From Bacillus sp. EAC (GTDB lineage: Bacteria; Bacillota; Bacilli; Bacillales; Bacillaceae_G), in the NCBI RefSeq assembly GCF_002156875.1, contig NZ_NCSY01000002.1, positions 496,001-560,000 of the forward strand: a stretch of DNA of 64,000 bases. Reading direction: 5' to 3'. Made by a program: the position numbers and the translations under genes. Below the pieces are notes generated by a model. That model ran no database searches and was not told the DNA's origin. It saw nothing but the letters and a program-made list of their open reading frames with translations. How positions within the stretch are numbered: position 1 is the first letter of the stretch; the number at the start of each line of letters is the position of its first letter. This document shows, piece after piece, positions 18,374-28,459 of the stretch.

Positions 18374-18448
18374 TGGCTCCGCAGGTAGGATTCGAACCTA
18401 CGACCACTCGGTTAACAGCCGAGTGCTCTACCACTGAGCTACTGCGGA
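18374..18448 (-). tRNA. tRNA-Asn(GUU)
   Basis: A 75-nt cloverleaf with anticodon GTT (loop CTGTTAA), acceptor TCCGCAG/CTGCGGA and encoded GCCA end. It is first in the Asn-Met-Ser order. Confidence 0.95.
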
Positions 18449-18599
18449 AAAATTTCAACGTCCTTAAGACAATATTTAATTTATCACGTTTTAAAAAGCA
18501 CGTCAATGCTTTTCCAAAAGTTTTTTTACTTTTTCAAAAAAAGTCTGCAAACTCTAAATTCCCCAGTGATTTCGCTAATTATTTATTGTAGTTCATATC

Positions 18600-18690
18600 C
18601 GATCTAGTAAGCTCGCTTTCAAAGGTACTGGCGAAGGGGTCTCACATGTCCATTTCTCGTGGCATATCCCCCTCGCCTATTCACTTCTTT
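18600..18690 (-). repeat. Degenerate, inverted relative of the 142-bp repeat
   Basis: The segment contains GCTCGCTTTC, then GG-AC-GGCGA-G-G and GTCTCAC, matching in order the reverse complement of the right half of the repeats at 38423 and 38658. It is heavily diverged. Apart from this the 18449-18837 gap shows no gene. Confidence 0.35.
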
Positions 18691-18837
18691 TACGAAAATT
18701 TGCTATTTCAATACTTTTTTAACTCAGCATTCTTTTACGATCTAAAATTAGAAATCATTTATAATATACAAAATAACCAAAAAGATACATAATAATGAAA
18801 TAAAAAGAAATAACATTATATAAGGAAGGATGAGTTT

Positions 18838-19593
18838 ATGAATCTACTCAAACAATTTTGGTTTAGTCTATACTCCCCAAAAACAATTTCGAGATTTAGG
18901 CTCCAAAAAATCGGAAAAACAATCTTCTTTTTATTCCTTTTAGCAATTTTATATACTCTTCCAGGTTTTTTTTCGTTTGAAAAAGAAGTAAAGCTTCAAG
19001 TGAATAACGCCTCAGATTTGTTAAAAGAAAACATTCAAACAATCTCATTAAACAAAGGAAACTTAACAATAAATGATAATACGCCTTTTGAGCGTAAAAT
19101 TGGACATTATAAATATGCGCTTTATCCGAATAGTACTGTTGTACCTTCCTCAGTCAATAAAGAACAGTTTGCGATTATTGCATTAAAAAATAGAATTATT
19201 ATTAAAACAGATAAAGGCGAACAAGATTATCCTTACCCATCATTAAAAAAAGAAATTAATAAAACTAGTGTCTCAAAATTTATTAGCAATATCGAAAATG
19301 CATTACCATTCTTGTTAGTTGCATTGTTTTTCCTATTTTATTTAGGGTCTTGTTTTTTCATTTTCATATTAGCGACAATCATAGCTTTTATTACTGGACT
19401 GTTTAAAACCGGAAAGAAACTTTCTTTTAAACAACGCTTTGCAATGGTTTCTTATAGCTTGACTTTACCGACTGTACTTTACTTTGTACTTGGTATATTT
19501 CAAATTGAGCTTCCATACCAAACATTCTTTTTTATTCTAATAACATCATTAATGTATACTTTAACGATTAGACAATTACCCGTAAAAAAATAA
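18838..19593 (+). CDS. yqgB: YqgB, DUF1189 family membrane protein
   Basis: The 251-residue protein has one N-terminal transmembrane helix (about 28-46), an extracytoplasmic domain of about 110 residues, and three to four C-terminal helices (about 155-245). This layout and the opening FWFSLYSPKTISRFRLQKIGK are typical of DUF1189. Function unknown. ATG follows AAGGAAGGATG. It sits between sodA and ispG as yqgB does in B. subtilis. A terminator follows. Confidence 0.82.
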   Translation: MNLLKQFWFSLYSPKTISRFRLQKIGKTIFFLFLLAILYTLPGFFSFEKEVKLQVNNASDLLKENIQTISLNKGNLTINDNTPFERKIGHYKYALYPNSTVVPSSVNKEQFAIIALKNRIIIKTDKGEQDYPYPSLKKEINKTSVSKFISNIENALPFLLVALFFLFYLGSCFFIFILATIIAFITGLFKTGKKLSFKQRFAMVSYSLTLPTVLYFVLGIFQIELPYQTFFFILITSLMYTLTIRQLPVKK

Positions 19594-19600
19594 TTTTGAA

Positions 19601-19630
19601 GGAAGTGTTCTCAAAAAACACTTCTTTTTT
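19601..19630 (+). terminator. Terminator of yqgB
   Basis: GAAGTGTT and AACACTTC pair around a 7-nt loop, followed by TTTTTT. Confidence 0.85.
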
Positions 19631-19731
19631 ATGACTTCTAATATTATTTCTAAATTAATAAATGGTTTTTGTATTAATAGAAGGAATAATTAAAGTGGAC
19701 AAGCATATAGTCTACAAAAGGAGTGATACCA

Positions 19732-20067
19732 TTGAAAAAAGTAGCCTTCATTTTCGGAAGTTTATTACTTATTTACATTATATTTTTTGATATTAAAGTA
19801 GGTACAATACCTACTAAACATATAGCCTCAGTAGCTTCTGTTTCGAAATCTGATAAAGCATCAAAAAACTCTCTTCCAAACTTTGAAGAAATTCAAGTGA
19901 AAGCTGGTGATACAGTTTTAGGTATTATTGAAGAACTTAATCCTGACTATAATCAACCAATCAGCCAAATTACGAAAGATTTCAGTAAATTAAATAATGG
20001 TCTTTCAGCAACGAAAATTCAAAGTGGAAAATCATATAAATTTCCAATTTACTCTTCACAAAAATAA
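19732..20067 (+). CDS. yqfZ: YqfZ-like small LysM-domain protein
   Basis: About 111 residues with an N-terminal hydrophobic helix (about 4-20) and a C-terminal LysM-like domain: IQVKAGDTVLGIIEEL, then LNNG and IQSGKSYKFPIY. It is likely membrane-anchored or secreted and may bind peptidoglycan. The TTG at 19732 is chosen since AAAGGAG lies 8 nt before it; the GTG at 19723 is part of that ribosome-binding site. It directly precedes ispG, as yqfZ does in B. subtilis. Confidence 0.72.
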   Translation: MKKVAFIFGSLLLIYIIFFDIKVGTIPTKHIASVASVSKSDKASKNSLPNFEEIQVKAGDTVLGIIEELNPDYNQPISQITKDFSKLNNGLSATKIQSGKSYKFPIYSSQK

Positions 20068-20183
20068 AAATTGTGATATATTTCTTTAGAACCAGTTGTT
20101 AAAATGAGTAATCATGAAGAAAATATGATAATGTAGAGATACAATTAAAATGAAATTAGTTATTTTGAAGGAGCGAGTTACTC

Positions 20184-21281
20184 GTGAGCGAAATTACACA
20201 TAGAAGTAAAACACGTGCAGTGAAAGTAGGAAATGTAGTTGTCGGTGGTGCGAATGAAATTTCAATTCAAAGTATGACAACAACTAAAACACATGATGTT
20301 GAAGCAACGGTTGCTGAAATTAAGCGATTAGAAGAAGCAGGTTGTCAAATTGTCCGTGTTGCTGTACCTGATGAAAGAGCTGCAAATGCAATTGCTGACA
20401 TTAAAAAACAAATAAATATACCACTAGTTGCTGATATCCACTTTGATTATAAATTGGCTTTAAAAGCAATCGAAGGTGGAGTAGATAAAATAAGAATTAA
20501 TCCAGGTAATATAGGTCGTAAAGAAAAAGTTGAGGCAGTAGTAAACGCTGCTAAAGCAAAAGGTATTCCAATTCGTATCGGTGTTAATGCTGGTTCATTA
20601 GAAAAACGTATTTTAGAAAAATACGGCTACCCTACTGCTGATGGTATGGTTGAAAGTGCGTTGCATCATATTAAAATTCTTGAAGACTTAGATTTCCATG
20701 ATATTATCGTTTCAATGAAAGCTTCAGATGTAAACTTAGCAATTGAAGCTTACGAAAAAGCTTCCAAAGCATTTAATTACCCACTACATTTAGGGATCAC
20801 TGAGTCTGGTACATTATTTGCTGGTACAGTTAAAAGCGCCGCTGGTTTAGGAGCAATCATTAGTAAAGGCATTGGTAACACAATGCGTATTTCATTAAGT
20901 GCAGACCCTGTTGAAGAAATAAAAGTTGCTCGAGAATTATTAAAATCATTTGGATTATCTTCAAATGCCGCAACATTAATTTCTTGCCCAACATGTGGAC
21001 GAATTGAAATTGACTTAATCAGTATCGCAAACGATATTGAAGAGTATATTTCAACTTTAAAAGTACCAATTAAAGTTGCTGTTCTTGGATGTGCAGTTAA
21101 CGGTCCTGGTGAAGCTCGTGAAGCGGATATCGGTATCGCAGGTGCTCGTGGTGAGGGGTTACTTTTCCGTCATGGAGAAATCGTTCGTAAAGTACCTGAG
21201 GAAACAATGGTTGAAGAATTAAAACGTGAAATTGACATTATTGCAAAAGAAAAACTTGCTGAGTTAGAAGCAGCTAAATAA
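20184..21281 (+). CDS. ispG: 4-hydroxy-3-methylbut-2-en-1-yl diphosphate synthase (flavodoxin)
   Basis: The 365-residue enzyme carries out the sixth step of the non-mevalonate isoprenoid pathway, converting MEcPP to HMBPP. The three iron-sulfur cysteines are in ISCPTCGR and [22 protein letters not shown] and [11 protein letters not shown] belong to the TIM-barrel. GTG start after GAAGGAG. IspH, the next enzyme of the pathway, is encoded 22 kb away in the same window. A terminator follows. Confidence 0.95.
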   Translation: MSEITHRSKTRAVKVGNVVVGGANEISIQSMTTTKTHDVEATVAEIKRLEEAGCQIVRVAVPDERAANAIADIKKQINIPLVADIHFDYKLALKAIEGGVDKIRINPGNIGRKEKVEAVVNAAKAKGIPIRIGVNAGSLEKRILEKYGYPTADGMVESALHHIKILEDLDFHDIIVSMKASDVNLAIEAYEKASKAFNYPLHLGITESGTLFAGTVKSAAGLGAIISKGIGNTMRISLSADPVEEIKVARELLKSFGLSSNAATLISCPTCGRIEIDLISIANDIEEYISTLKVPIKVAVLGCAVNGPGEAREADIGIAGARGEGLLFRHGEIVRKVPEETMVEELKREIDIIAKEKLAELEAAK

Positions 21282-21292
21282 AATCTAAGAAT

Positions 21293-21333
21293 AAAAAACA
21301 TACAAAACTTTTAATTGTTTTGTATGTTTTTTT
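21293..21333. terminator. Terminator between ispG and cysA
   Basis: A 12-bp stem AACATACAAAAC/GTTTTGTATGTT with an 8-nt loop and A/T-runs on both sides suits both convergent transcripts. Confidence 0.88.
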
Positions 21334-21356
21334 ATTTTTATAACTATTATTTCATA

Positions 21357-22430
21357 TTAAATTGAAAAATCCTGAGGAATAAATACTTTCAACTCATTAG
21401 GGCGAACAAATACTCTTTCACCTAATTGAATCTTCAACTCTAAAAACAATTCATTCATTAATTCAACTTCAACATATTCATTCGTATCTTCTCTTAATGC
21501 TTCGACATAAACAATTGGACCTACAGCATGAATATGAGTAACAAGTGCGCTTATTGATGTTTGTTTCGACTCAAATTTTTCAATTGTCATTTGATGAGGA
21601 CGAACATATCCTGTTACTTCTTGATGATCCCCTTCCTCTATTTCAGGTAATGGAATTTCTAACCCACCGCTAATTAAGCTTCCTTTATTTATGCGACCAT
21701 GAAAGAGATTTACTTTCCCTAAGAAATCATAAACAAATGGACTTGCTGGTGAATGGTACACCTCTTCTGGTGTTCCAATCTGTTCTATCTTCCCATTGTT
21801 CATAATTACAACACGATCTGCTACTTCTAGCGCTTCTTCTTGGTCATGTGTCACAAATATACTTGTTATTTGAATTTCATCATGAAGCTTTCTTAACCAT
21901 CTTCTTAAATCTTTTCGAACTTTAGCGTCCAGAGCTCCGAATGGCTCATCCAACAGTAATACACTAGGCTCAACAGCAAGTGCTCTCGCTAATGCAACCC
22001 GCTGTCTTTGTCCACCTGATAATTGTGAAGGATATCGATTAGCAAAATTCTCAAGTTTCACTAATTCTAATAGTTCTAATACCTTCTCTTTTATTTTACT
22101 TTTAATCGGACGTGTTGATCTTGGTCTTACTCTCAAACCGAATGCGATATTTTCAAAAACGGTCATGTGTTGAAAAAGTGCATAATGTTGGAATACAAAA
22201 CCTACATTTCTTTCCTTTACTTCCAAACGGCCAACATCTTGATTTTCAAACAATATATTTCCTTCATCAGGAATCTCTAGCCCTGCAATAATTCGAAGTA
22301 AAGTTGTTTTTCCAGATCCTGAAGGTCCTAGTAATGCAACTAACTCCCCTTTTTTAACTTCTAAATCTATTTTTTGGAGTGCAATTTCTGATTGATAACT
22401 CTTAATCACGTTTGAAACTTTAATCGACAT
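21357..22430 (-). CDS. cysA: Sulfate/thiosulfate ABC transporter ATP-binding protein
   Basis: A 357-residue ABC ATPase: Walker [11 protein letters not shown]-loop FVFQHYALF, signature LSGGQRQR, Walker [13 protein letters not shown] and the switch His in FVTHDQ, followed by a C-terminal regulatory TOBE-like domain ([10 protein letters not shown]). [12 protein letters not shown] and [11 protein letters not shown] are characteristic of CysA. It drives sulfate import with CysT and CysW, encoded directly upstream on the same strand. ATG follows GGAGAGGG. Confidence 0.92.
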   Translation of the reverse strand: MSIKVSNVIKSYQSEIALQKIDLEVKKGELVALLGPSGSGKTTLLRIIAGLEIPDEGNILFENQDVGRLEVKERNVGFVFQHYALFQHMTVFENIAFGLRVRPRSTRPIKSKIKEKVLELLELVKLENFANRYPSQLSGGQRQRVALARALAVEPSVLLLDEPFGALDAKVRKDLRRWLRKLHDEIQITSIFVTHDQEEALEVADRVVIMNNGKIEQIGTPEEVYHSPASPFVYDFLGKVNLFHGRINKGSLISGGLEIPLPEIEEGDHQEVTGYVRPHQMTIEKFESKQTSISALVTHIHAVGPIVYVEALREDTNEYVEVELMNELFLELKIQLGERVFVRPNELKVFIPQDFSI

Positions 22431-22444
22431 AAGACCCTCTCCTA

Positions 22445-23317
22445 CTATTTAGCTTCCTTTTGTGTTTTCCATTCAATAATATTTTTTATTAGCAAAGTTA
22501 AAATAGCAAAAATAGACATTAAAGATGCTACTGTATACGCTTCTGGAAAATGGTACTCATTATATAAATTTTCAATATGAAGGGGCAGAGTAATCGTTTC
22601 ACCACGAATATGTCCAGAAACGACAGATACTGCACCAAACTCACCTACTGCCCTTGCATTACAAAGGATAACTCCGTACAATAGACCCCATTTGATTTTT
22701 GGGAGAGTCACTTTCCAAAAAATTTGCCAACCATTTGCTCCTAACGTTAAAGCAGCTTCTTCTTCTGAGCTTCCTGTTGCTTGCATGATCGCGATTAGTT
22801 CTTTTGCGACGAACGGTAAAGTAACAAAGATGGTTGCTAATACAATCCCTGGTGTAGAAAAAATAATTTTTAAATTGTGCTCTTTTAACCACTCCCCAAA
22901 AACACCATGGTTTGGGCTAAAAAGCAAAACGAATAATAAACCTGCAACGACAGGCGATACGGCAAAAGGTAACTCGATTAAAGTTAGTAGTATATTTTTC
23001 CCTCTAAAATGGAATTTGGTAGTGGCCCAAGCGATTGAAATACCAAATAGAGCATTTAAAGGTACAGAAATAATTGCAACAATAAATGTTAATTTTATGG
23101 CCGCAATTGTCTCCTCGTTCACAATCGCATCCTTATAAACTCCGAATCCATCTTGTAATGCTTTAATAAAAATAGAAATTAATGGTAGAAATAAAAATAA
23201 TAATAAAAATAATATAACAATAGTTATTAACACGATTTGCAATAAATTCGTTCTCGCAGGAGGCTTTTTCTCTTTTTTCACTCCAGTGTTTTTGTCAATT
23301 TCCAAATTACTTTCCAC
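22445..23317 (-). CDS. cysW: Sulfate ABC transporter permease CysW
   Basis: The 290-residue protein has a 22-residue charged N-terminus, six hydrophobic helices and the permease EAA-type loop ([29 protein letters not shown]). [11 protein letters not shown] is a sulfate-permease segment. The GTG start lies 2 nt after the cysT stop; GAAGGAGG at the cysT end is its ribosome-binding site, so translation of the two is likely coupled. Confidence 0.92.
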   Translation of the reverse strand: MESNLEIDKNTGVKKEKKPPARTNLLQIVLITIVILFLLLFLFLPLISIFIKALQDGFGVYKDAIVNEETIAAIKLTFIVAIISVPLNALFGISIAWATTKFHFRGKNILLTLIELPFAVSPVVAGLLFVLLFSPNHGVFGEWLKEHNLKIIFSTPGIVLATIFVTLPFVAKELIAIMQATGSSEEEAALTLGANGWQIFWKVTLPKIKWGLLYGVILCNARAVGEFGAVSVVSGHIRGETITLPLHIENLYNEYHFPEAYTVASLMSIFAILTLLIKNIIEWKTQKEAK

Positions 23318-23318
23318 C

Positions 23319-24158
23319 TTAATTCTTACCTCCTTCTAAATCAAATGCTCGATTAGCATATCGTTGAAATACACTAATGATTAACAATAGAAGGAATGAA
23401 ATTATTAACAACACTACTGCCAAAGCGGTAGCGCCTGCATAATCATATTGTTCTAATTTTGTCATGATTAACAATGGAGTAATCTCTGTCTTCATCGGCA
23501 TATTTCCAGAAATGAATACGACCGATCCATATTCACCTAATGATCTAGCAAATGCTAATGAAAAACCGGTTAATAAAGCTGGAAGTATACCTGGGAAAAT
23601 GACTTTCCAAAAAATTTGAAACCGATTTGCTCCTAAACTCGCCGCTGCTTCTTCTACTTCTGTTTGAAAATTTTCTAATACTGGCTGAACCATTCGAACA
23701 ACAAATGGTAGTCCGATAAAAGTTAGGGCAATAATAATTCCTAGTGGAGTATAAGCAATTTTAAATGTAAAAAACTTTCCAACCCAACCTTCTTGTGAAT
23801 ACAAAGTTGTTAGAGTAATTCCTGCAACTGCTGTAGGTAATGCAAAGGGCAAATCAATAAATGCGTCTACAATTCGCTTTCCTGGGAATTTATAACGGAC
23901 AAGTACCCATGCAATCAATAAACCGAAAACAGCATTAATGATTGCAGCCATAAATGCAGTACCAAAACTTATTTTGTAAGACATCATGACACGCGGATCA
24001 GTCACGATTTTAAAAAACTTCGTCCATCCAATATCAAATGTATTTAAAAATAACATTGAGATTGGTAGAAAGATAAAAAAGCTTATATAAAGAATAGAAA
24101 ATCCAAAGGTTAAACCGAAACCTGGAAGAACTCTTCTTTTTTTATTAATTTTTTTCAA
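23319..24158 (-). CDS. cysT: Sulfate ABC transporter permease CysT
   Basis: About 279 residues, six membrane helices, with the ABC permease loop EVEEAAASLGANRFQIFWKVIFPGI and GEYGSVVFISGN. I start at the TTG at 24158 because AAGGAGG ends 11 nt before it and the following sequence (KKINKKRRVLPGFG) is the usual CysT N-terminus; a longer frame to 24227 adds 23 hydrophobic residues without a ribosome-binding site. It forms the heterodimeric channel with CysW. Confidence 0.88.
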   Translation of the reverse strand: MKKINKKRRVLPGFGLTFGFSILYISFFIFLPISMLFLNTFDIGWTKFFKIVTDPRVMMSYKISFGTAFMAAIINAVFGLLIAWVLVRYKFPGKRIVDAFIDLPFALPTAVAGITLTTLYSQEGWVGKFFTFKIAYTPLGIIIALTFIGLPFVVRMVQPVLENFQTEVEEAAASLGANRFQIFWKVIFPGILPALLTGFSLAFARSLGEYGSVVFISGNMPMKTEITPLLIMTKLEQYDYAGATALAVVLLIISFLLLLIISVFQRYANRAFDLEGGKN

Positions 24159-24300
24159 TTGAAGTCGTGCCTCCTTAAATGAAAATGAAATAAAGAAGAC
24201 TAGGATATGGTATAACTTCCTGGCCATATCAGATTCATAGTCCTCTTTATTATCATTTTAAAATTTCAACTATTATTCTATTAATTCATGATTCAAAAAA

Positions 24301-25350
24301 TCATTGATAAATTTGGTCGAATACTCCTCCATCATTAAAATGTTTTGATTGAGCTTTTTTCCATCCCCCAAAGTCCTTATCAATCGTTAATAAAGGTAAG
24401 TTCGGATATTGTTTTTTATATTTAGAAAGAATTTCTTTATTTCTTGGTCTATAATAATTGTCTGCAATTATTTGTTGTCCTTCTTTACTATAAAGATAGG
24501 ATAAGTAGGCATGAGCAACCTTCTTTGTATCCTTATCCTTTACATTTTTATCAACGATTGCGACAGGTGGTTCCGCTAAAATACTAATAGAAGGGTAAAC
24601 AATCTTATATTTACCTCCCCCTAATTCTTTTACTGAAAGTAACGCTTCATTTTCCCATGCAATCAGAACATCACCTATGCCTTTTTCTACAAATGTAGTC
24701 GTCGAACCACGTGCACCTGTATCTAAAACCGGTACATTTTTATATAGTTTTTTGATAAATTCTTTCACTTTCTTCTCATCGCCATTATACTTTTTCTCTG
24801 CGAAACCCCATGCTGCTAAGTAGTTCCATCTAGCACCACCTGAAGTTTTCGGATTTGGTGTAATGACTTCTACACCTTTTTTCGTAAGATCATCCCAATC
24901 CTTAATCTGTTTCGGATTTCCTTTTCTTACTAAGAAAACAATTGTTGATGTATATGGGGTTGAATTGTCTGGAAATTCCTTCTGCCAATTTGGTGAAATT
25001 AATTGTGCTTTTTCATTGATTGAATCAATATCATATCCGAGAGCCAATGTAACTACATCTGCATCTAACCCATCAATAACAGCTCTCGCCTGTTTACCTG
25101 AACCGCCATGCGACTGTTTAATTGTGACGGATTGCTTTGTTTTCTTTTTCCAATACTTACTGAATGCTTTATTATAGTCTTCATATAACTCACGAGTAGG
25201 ATCATATGATACGTTTAACAATTCTACTTTTTTTGTTGCAGCACTTGCTTTCTTCGCAGTGACATTATCATCTTTTAATGTTGCGTATAAAATACCTGAG
25301 ACACCTAATACTGCAACTACTGAACTTATTACCCATTTTTTTAAGCTCAC
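24301..25350 (-). CDS. sbp: Sulfate-binding protein of ABC transporter
   Basis: The 349-residue extracellular receptor has a signal-type N-terminus (hydrophobic about residues 7-23), then a mature domain with [25 protein letters not shown] and [12 protein letters not shown], all conserved in sulfate-binding proteins. Most Gram-positive solute receptors are lipoproteins with a lipobox Cys; none is present here, and ASAATK could be a signal peptidase I site, so the protein may be released or remain anchored by the uncleaved helix. GTG start after GAGGGG. First gene of the sbp-cysT-cysW-cysA operon. Confidence 0.92.
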   Translation of the reverse strand: MSLKKWVISSVVAVLGVSGILYATLKDDNVTAKKASAATKKVELLNVSYDPTRELYEDYNKAFSKYWKKKTKQSVTIKQSHGGSGKQARAVIDGLDADVVTLALGYDIDSINEKAQLISPNWQKEFPDNSTPYTSTIVFLVRKGNPKQIKDWDDLTKKGVEVITPNPKTSGGARWNYLAAWGFAEKKYNGDEKKVKEFIKKLYKNVPVLDTGARGSTTTFVEKGIGDVLIAWENEALLSVKELGGGKYKIVYPSISILAEPPVAIVDKNVKDKDTKKVAHAYLSYLYSKEGQQIIADNYYRPRNKEILSKYKKQYPNLPLLTIDKDFGGWKKAQSKHFNDGGVFDQIYQ

Positions 25351-25458
25351 TTATCTTTTCCCCTCTCTAACATTCAATTTTTCAAATTTTTAATTTGTAC
25401 CTTTATTGATTTTTTCAACACATCTTTATCTCCCCTTTAAGGCACAAATACAAATAGA

Positions 25459-25486
25459 CCCTTAACTATGAATAGATAGTTAAGGG
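25459..25486 (-). other. Hairpin in the sbp leader
   Basis: CCCTTAACTAT and ATAGTTAAGGG form a perfect 11-bp stem with a 6-nt loop in the predicted 175-nt leader of sbp. On the minus strand the tail TCTATTTGTATTTG is moderately U-rich, so it may be an attenuator. It lacks the conserved elements of the SAM (S-box) riboswitch. Confidence 0.5.
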
Positions 25487-25530
25487 CCTTTGGTCTTCCA
25501 ATCAGCCATATTGGTTTATATAATAGCTTA

Positions 25531-25559
25531 ATAATAAACACACTATTCCTATGTGTCAA
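25531..25559 (-). promoter_or_regulatory. Promoter of the sulfate transporter operon, with CymR-like site
   Basis: On the minus strand TTGACA (25554-25559) and TATTAT (25531-25536) stand 17 bp apart. The spacer contains ATAGGAATAG (25543-25552), which resembles the ATWGGAAT core I recall for the cysteine-metabolism repressor CymR. The promoter is convincing; the operator is a guess. Confidence 0.65.
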
Positions 25560-25665
25560 CTATGAATTTAGAAAATTTGAAATTATTTATTATTTTCCAT
25601 TTACAAGTCATTGCAAACTCTATATTATTTACTATTAAAAAGTATTGTTCCTTAAGGAGGAAATG

Positions 25666-26430
25666 ATGAAGTCAGAGATATATTTCAAACACATCGGAAT
25701 TAAGAAACCAGATATAGCCTCAATTGAAACTTTAAAAGAAATTCATAAACATCACCTATTAGCAATTCCATTTGAAAATCTTGATATAATCGCTGGGACA
25801 CCACTTAGTATGGATCCATCTCAAATAATGAAAAAAATAATTGATCGTAAGCGTGGAGGAATATGTTTTGAGACTAATACTTTACTTTACGCAGTGTTAA
25901 TTGAACTTGGCTTCAATGTAAGATATATTTCTGCTAAATTTTGGAATGATGAAAAACAAACTTGGAATCCTGAGTTTTCGCATTTAGCGTTAATCGTTTC
26001 ATTTGAAGAAGAAAACTATTTGGCAGATGTAGGTGTTGGAGGAGGATTTTTAGAACCCATTTTACTAAGAAATGGCTTTGAATATTCGGATTCAAATGGA
26101 TCTTATCGAGTAATTGAAAATAGCGATTCAATTTTCACTCTCCAAAAATTCGATGAAACTTGGAAAGATTTACTTTTAATCTCTACAGAAACTACTGAGC
26201 TTCATTTATTCGAGGATCAGTTTTTATATTATCAAACTAGCAAAGATACAATCTTTACTCAAAATAAAATTGTTAATCTTTTAACAGAAGATGGGCGAAT
26301 TTCCTTATCGGACCATCAATTAAAAATTACAAAAAATCATACTATTTCAGTAACAGCAATTGAGTCACCAGAAGACTGGCAAACGACTTACAATGAAATT
26401 TTCAAAGTGCGGCCTAATATAGGTTTTTAA
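25666..26430 (+). CDS. Arylamine N-acetyltransferase
   Basis: The 254-residue protein has the NAT catalytic triad: Cys in KRGGICFETN near residue 62, His in FSHLALIV near residue 101, and Asp in YLADVGVGGG near residue 117. NATs transfer acetyl from acetyl-CoA to arylamines or hydrazines. The start is read as the second of two adjacent ATGs (25666), 5 nt after AAGGAGG. Monocistronic, plus strand, divergent from the sulfate operon. Not part of the conserved local order, so probably acquired or moved here. Confidence 0.9.
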   Translation: MKSEIYFKHIGIKKPDIASIETLKEIHKHHLLAIPFENLDIIAGTPLSMDPSQIMKKIIDRKRGGICFETNTLLYAVLIELGFNVRYISAKFWNDEKQTWNPEFSHLALIVSFEEENYLADVGVGGGFLEPILLRNGFEYSDSNGSYRVIENSDSIFTLQKFDETWKDLLLISTETTELHLFEDQFLYYQTSKDTIFTQNKIVNLLTEDGRISLSDHQLKITKNHTISVTAIESPEDWQTTYNEIFKVRPNIGF

Positions 26431-26469
26431 TACAAAAAATAATCTGCAAGACTCTTATGAGTTCTACGG

Positions 26470-26570
26470 AAGAGTTGCTGCAGCGTATGGGTGTTTGCTC
26501 TAAAGGAGTCACACTGTCCTAACACGGAAAGCGAACATACTGTAACGCGCATCGTTAAGTGGTAAACAGC
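26470..26570 (+). repeat. Degenerate copy of the 142-bp repeat family
   Basis: CACGGAAAGCGAACATACTGTAA in this stretch (about 26523-26545) matches the right end of the repeats at 38423 and 38658 (CACGGAAAGCGAGCATCCTGAAG) at most positions, and GTCACACTGTCC precedes it as GCTCATCGCCCGTCC does there. The left half is poorly conserved. Confidence 0.5.
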
Positions 26571-26670
26571 TTTTTTCAATTGAATATAACAGATAGTGTA
26601 GAAAAAATATGATTAAATCCTTCTAATCAGTACATATTAAATTAGAACTTGTAAGAAGGAGGTTTAGATC

Positions 26671-26802
26671 GTGAAAAAAACTGAAAAGCAAAGTAACTTG
26701 ATAAATGATAGAAGAGAAGATGAAATAACGAATGTCAAAGAGAACACTAAATACAATCAACCTCTACCACAACCAAAGGATATAGAAGAAATAGAATATT
26801 AA
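26671..26802 (+). CDS. Small hydrophilic protein of unknown function
   Basis: A 43-codon frame opens with GTG after a near-perfect ribosome-binding site (AAGAAGGAGG, 8 nt spacing) and closes 7 nt before a strong terminator. The product is very charged and ends with a proline/glutamate-rich tail (NQPLPQPKDIEEIEY); no membrane segment. I do not recognise it. Signals at both ends argue that it is real. Confidence 0.55.
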   Translation: MKKTEKQSNLINDRREDEITNVKENTKYNQPLPQPKDIEEIEY

Positions 26803-26808
26803 TTCACA

Positions 26809-26848
26809 CGTAAAAAACCTTCTATTTACATAATAGAAGGTTTTTACG
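26809..26848. terminator. Bidirectional terminator between the small ORF and rocB
   Basis: A long stem (CGTAAAAA..CCTTCTATT with AATAGAAGGTTTTTACG) with A- and T-runs in both orientations. Confidence 0.88.
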
Positions 26849-26851
26849 CGA

Positions 26852-28459
26852 TTACTTTCCGCTTAACATATGAATTAATTCTTCAACTATAAGAGGTACT
26901 TCTTCAAACGCATTTCTCATGTGTAACCGCTCTGTTCGTTTATGTGCATCTTTTCCGAACGGACCAATATTTAAAACCGGAGCATTTAATCTTTTCATTA
27001 AATTAAACGGTAAACTATAACTATCACCCCATACTGGTGTATTTCGTTCAAATGATGCCCACCCTTCTGACGAATCCGTATAATTCACATAACTCAAATC
27101 ACATATACCATTAAAATAGTGAATTCTTCTTACAGGTAATTTAAATTGATCATTTGCCCTTTTTGTCACAAAATTAACGCACTCCTCGACTAGCTCATTC
27201 CCTGTAGAATTGACTGCAGGATAATATGGTGGCGCAAACAGAATGATAACTGCTGGTGCTAGTTCTTGACATTGAATCATCAATTTATCTGCAAGTCTAA
27301 AAGACTTTTCACGATCATCCCATTCTTTATTAACAAGAATTTGTTTTTTTAGGTCTTCGATATATTCCATACCAAACTTCTCAATTGCATAACGCAGTAT
27401 CTCTTCATATTTTATAACTTTTACTTTTCCAATCGGTTCTACATTATGTTTTTCACACAAATTCGAGTAGACAAGATTGCATTCTTCAACAGCTTCATTT
27501 GCAACTTTTTCAAATAAGTTAAACATTTCCTTTGCATTTCGTTTCATTAAAAATACATTATATAGAGCTGCAGATCGATAAGGCGTTTGGGTAGAGTATT
27601 CTGACCTTAAATCCTTTTGCTGTAGTGTTACTGGTAAAGGTGTCTGTTCACCATAAACTGTTTCTTGAAATTCATCATTCCATTCCATTTTTTTGGTTAA
27701 GAATGAGGTAATAAAAGGAGATGACATTCCACTAAGTGGTTCACCTGCATGCGTTTCTTTTCCATAAAAAAGTGCGGCTGGCATTATTTTCCCAATTGTG
27801 CCTGAGTATATGTAGTATTTAGGATCACCAGGTTCTTGTGTAAATACAGGTTCTCCGTTCAAAAATAATTTATAAATTAAATCGTACTTCGCCTGAATTT
27901 CAATCAGTGTTGAAACAGCATCCCTCATACCAGATGAATTCACCTCTTCATCTGGTACTGTTAATAAGAGCAAATTAATCGGCCATTTTTCAATGCTAGC
28001 CTTTTCAACTAAACTCATATGCATTGCCAGTCCCATTTTCATATCCATCGTTCCACGCCCAAATAAATAGTCTCCAGATTTCAAATCTTTTTGAACATCA
28101 TCTGAAAATTCTTCTAGCATTTTGGAAAATGTTTTCGTTAATTCCTCTGGCTGCGTTGCTAAATATTCTAAGTCACCATATTCTTCTGTGTTTACTGTAT
28201 CAAAATGACTGATCAAACAAATTGTATCCGTTGCTTCGGGATGCTTATAAAAGGCAGTTAAAAACTTCCTTCCAATGTCTGAGTCATGTAATGTGAGTTG
28301 TTCTGGAAGTTCCTGAAAGTAAATAAGTTCTGACAACTTTGCATGTAATTTAACTGGAAATTGACGTTCACCTTCACTCAACGTCATGCTTTTCCAACTA
28401 ACAAGCTCTGAAAGCAGCGATTTTAAATTCTCTGGAGTACCCCAATTAAAGTTGCTCAT
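26852..28459 (-). CDS. rocB: RocB-like M20-family peptidase/deacylase
   Basis: A 535-residue M20 metallopeptidase: the metal-binding His-Asp in ISHFDTVN near residue 81, Asp in GRGTMDMKMG, and the catalytic Glu pair in VPDEEVNSSG. The unusual length and the FEEVPLIVEELI ending fit RocB, encoded with arginine-degradation genes in B. subtilis but of unproven reaction. Here it stands alone beside spoVR with no roc genes near. ATG at 28459 follows GGGGGAAGGG. The gap to spoVR (28460-28740) has no gene. Confidence 0.85.
   Translation of the reverse strand: MSNFNWGTPENLKSLLSELVSWKSMTLSEGERQFPVKLHAKLSELIYFQELPEQLTLHDSDIGRKFLTAFYKHPEATDTICLISHFDTVNTEEYGDLEYLATQPEELTKTFSKMLEEFSDDVQKDLKSGDYLFGRGTMDMKMGLAMHMSLVEKASIEKWPINLLLLTVPDEEVNSSGMRDAVSTLIEIQAKYDLIYKLFLNGEPVFTQEPGDPKYYIYSGTIGKIMPAALFYGKETHAGEPLSGMSSPFITSFLTKKMEWNDEFQETVYGEQTPLPVTLQQKDLRSEYSTQTPYRSAALYNVFLMKRNAKEMFNLFEKVANEAVEECNLVYSNLCEKHNVEPIGKVKVIKYEEILRYAIEKFGMEYIEDLKKQILVNKEWDDREKSFRLADKLMIQCQELAPAVIILFAPPYYPAVNSTGNELVEECVNFVTKRANDQFKLPVRRIHYFNGICDLSYVNYTDSSEGWASFERNTPVWGDSYSLPFNLMKRLNAPVLNIGPFGKDAHKRTERLHMRNAFEEVPLIVEELIHMLSGK

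Noticed and set aside
18373-18591. A plus-strand frame covering the tRNA-Asn gene.
   Set aside because: It is the antisense of a tRNA; a common spurious call beginning MAPQVGFEPTT.
25351-25530. SAM (S-box) riboswitch in the sbp leader.
   Set aside because: Conserved S-box core elements are absent; only a simple hairpin is present.
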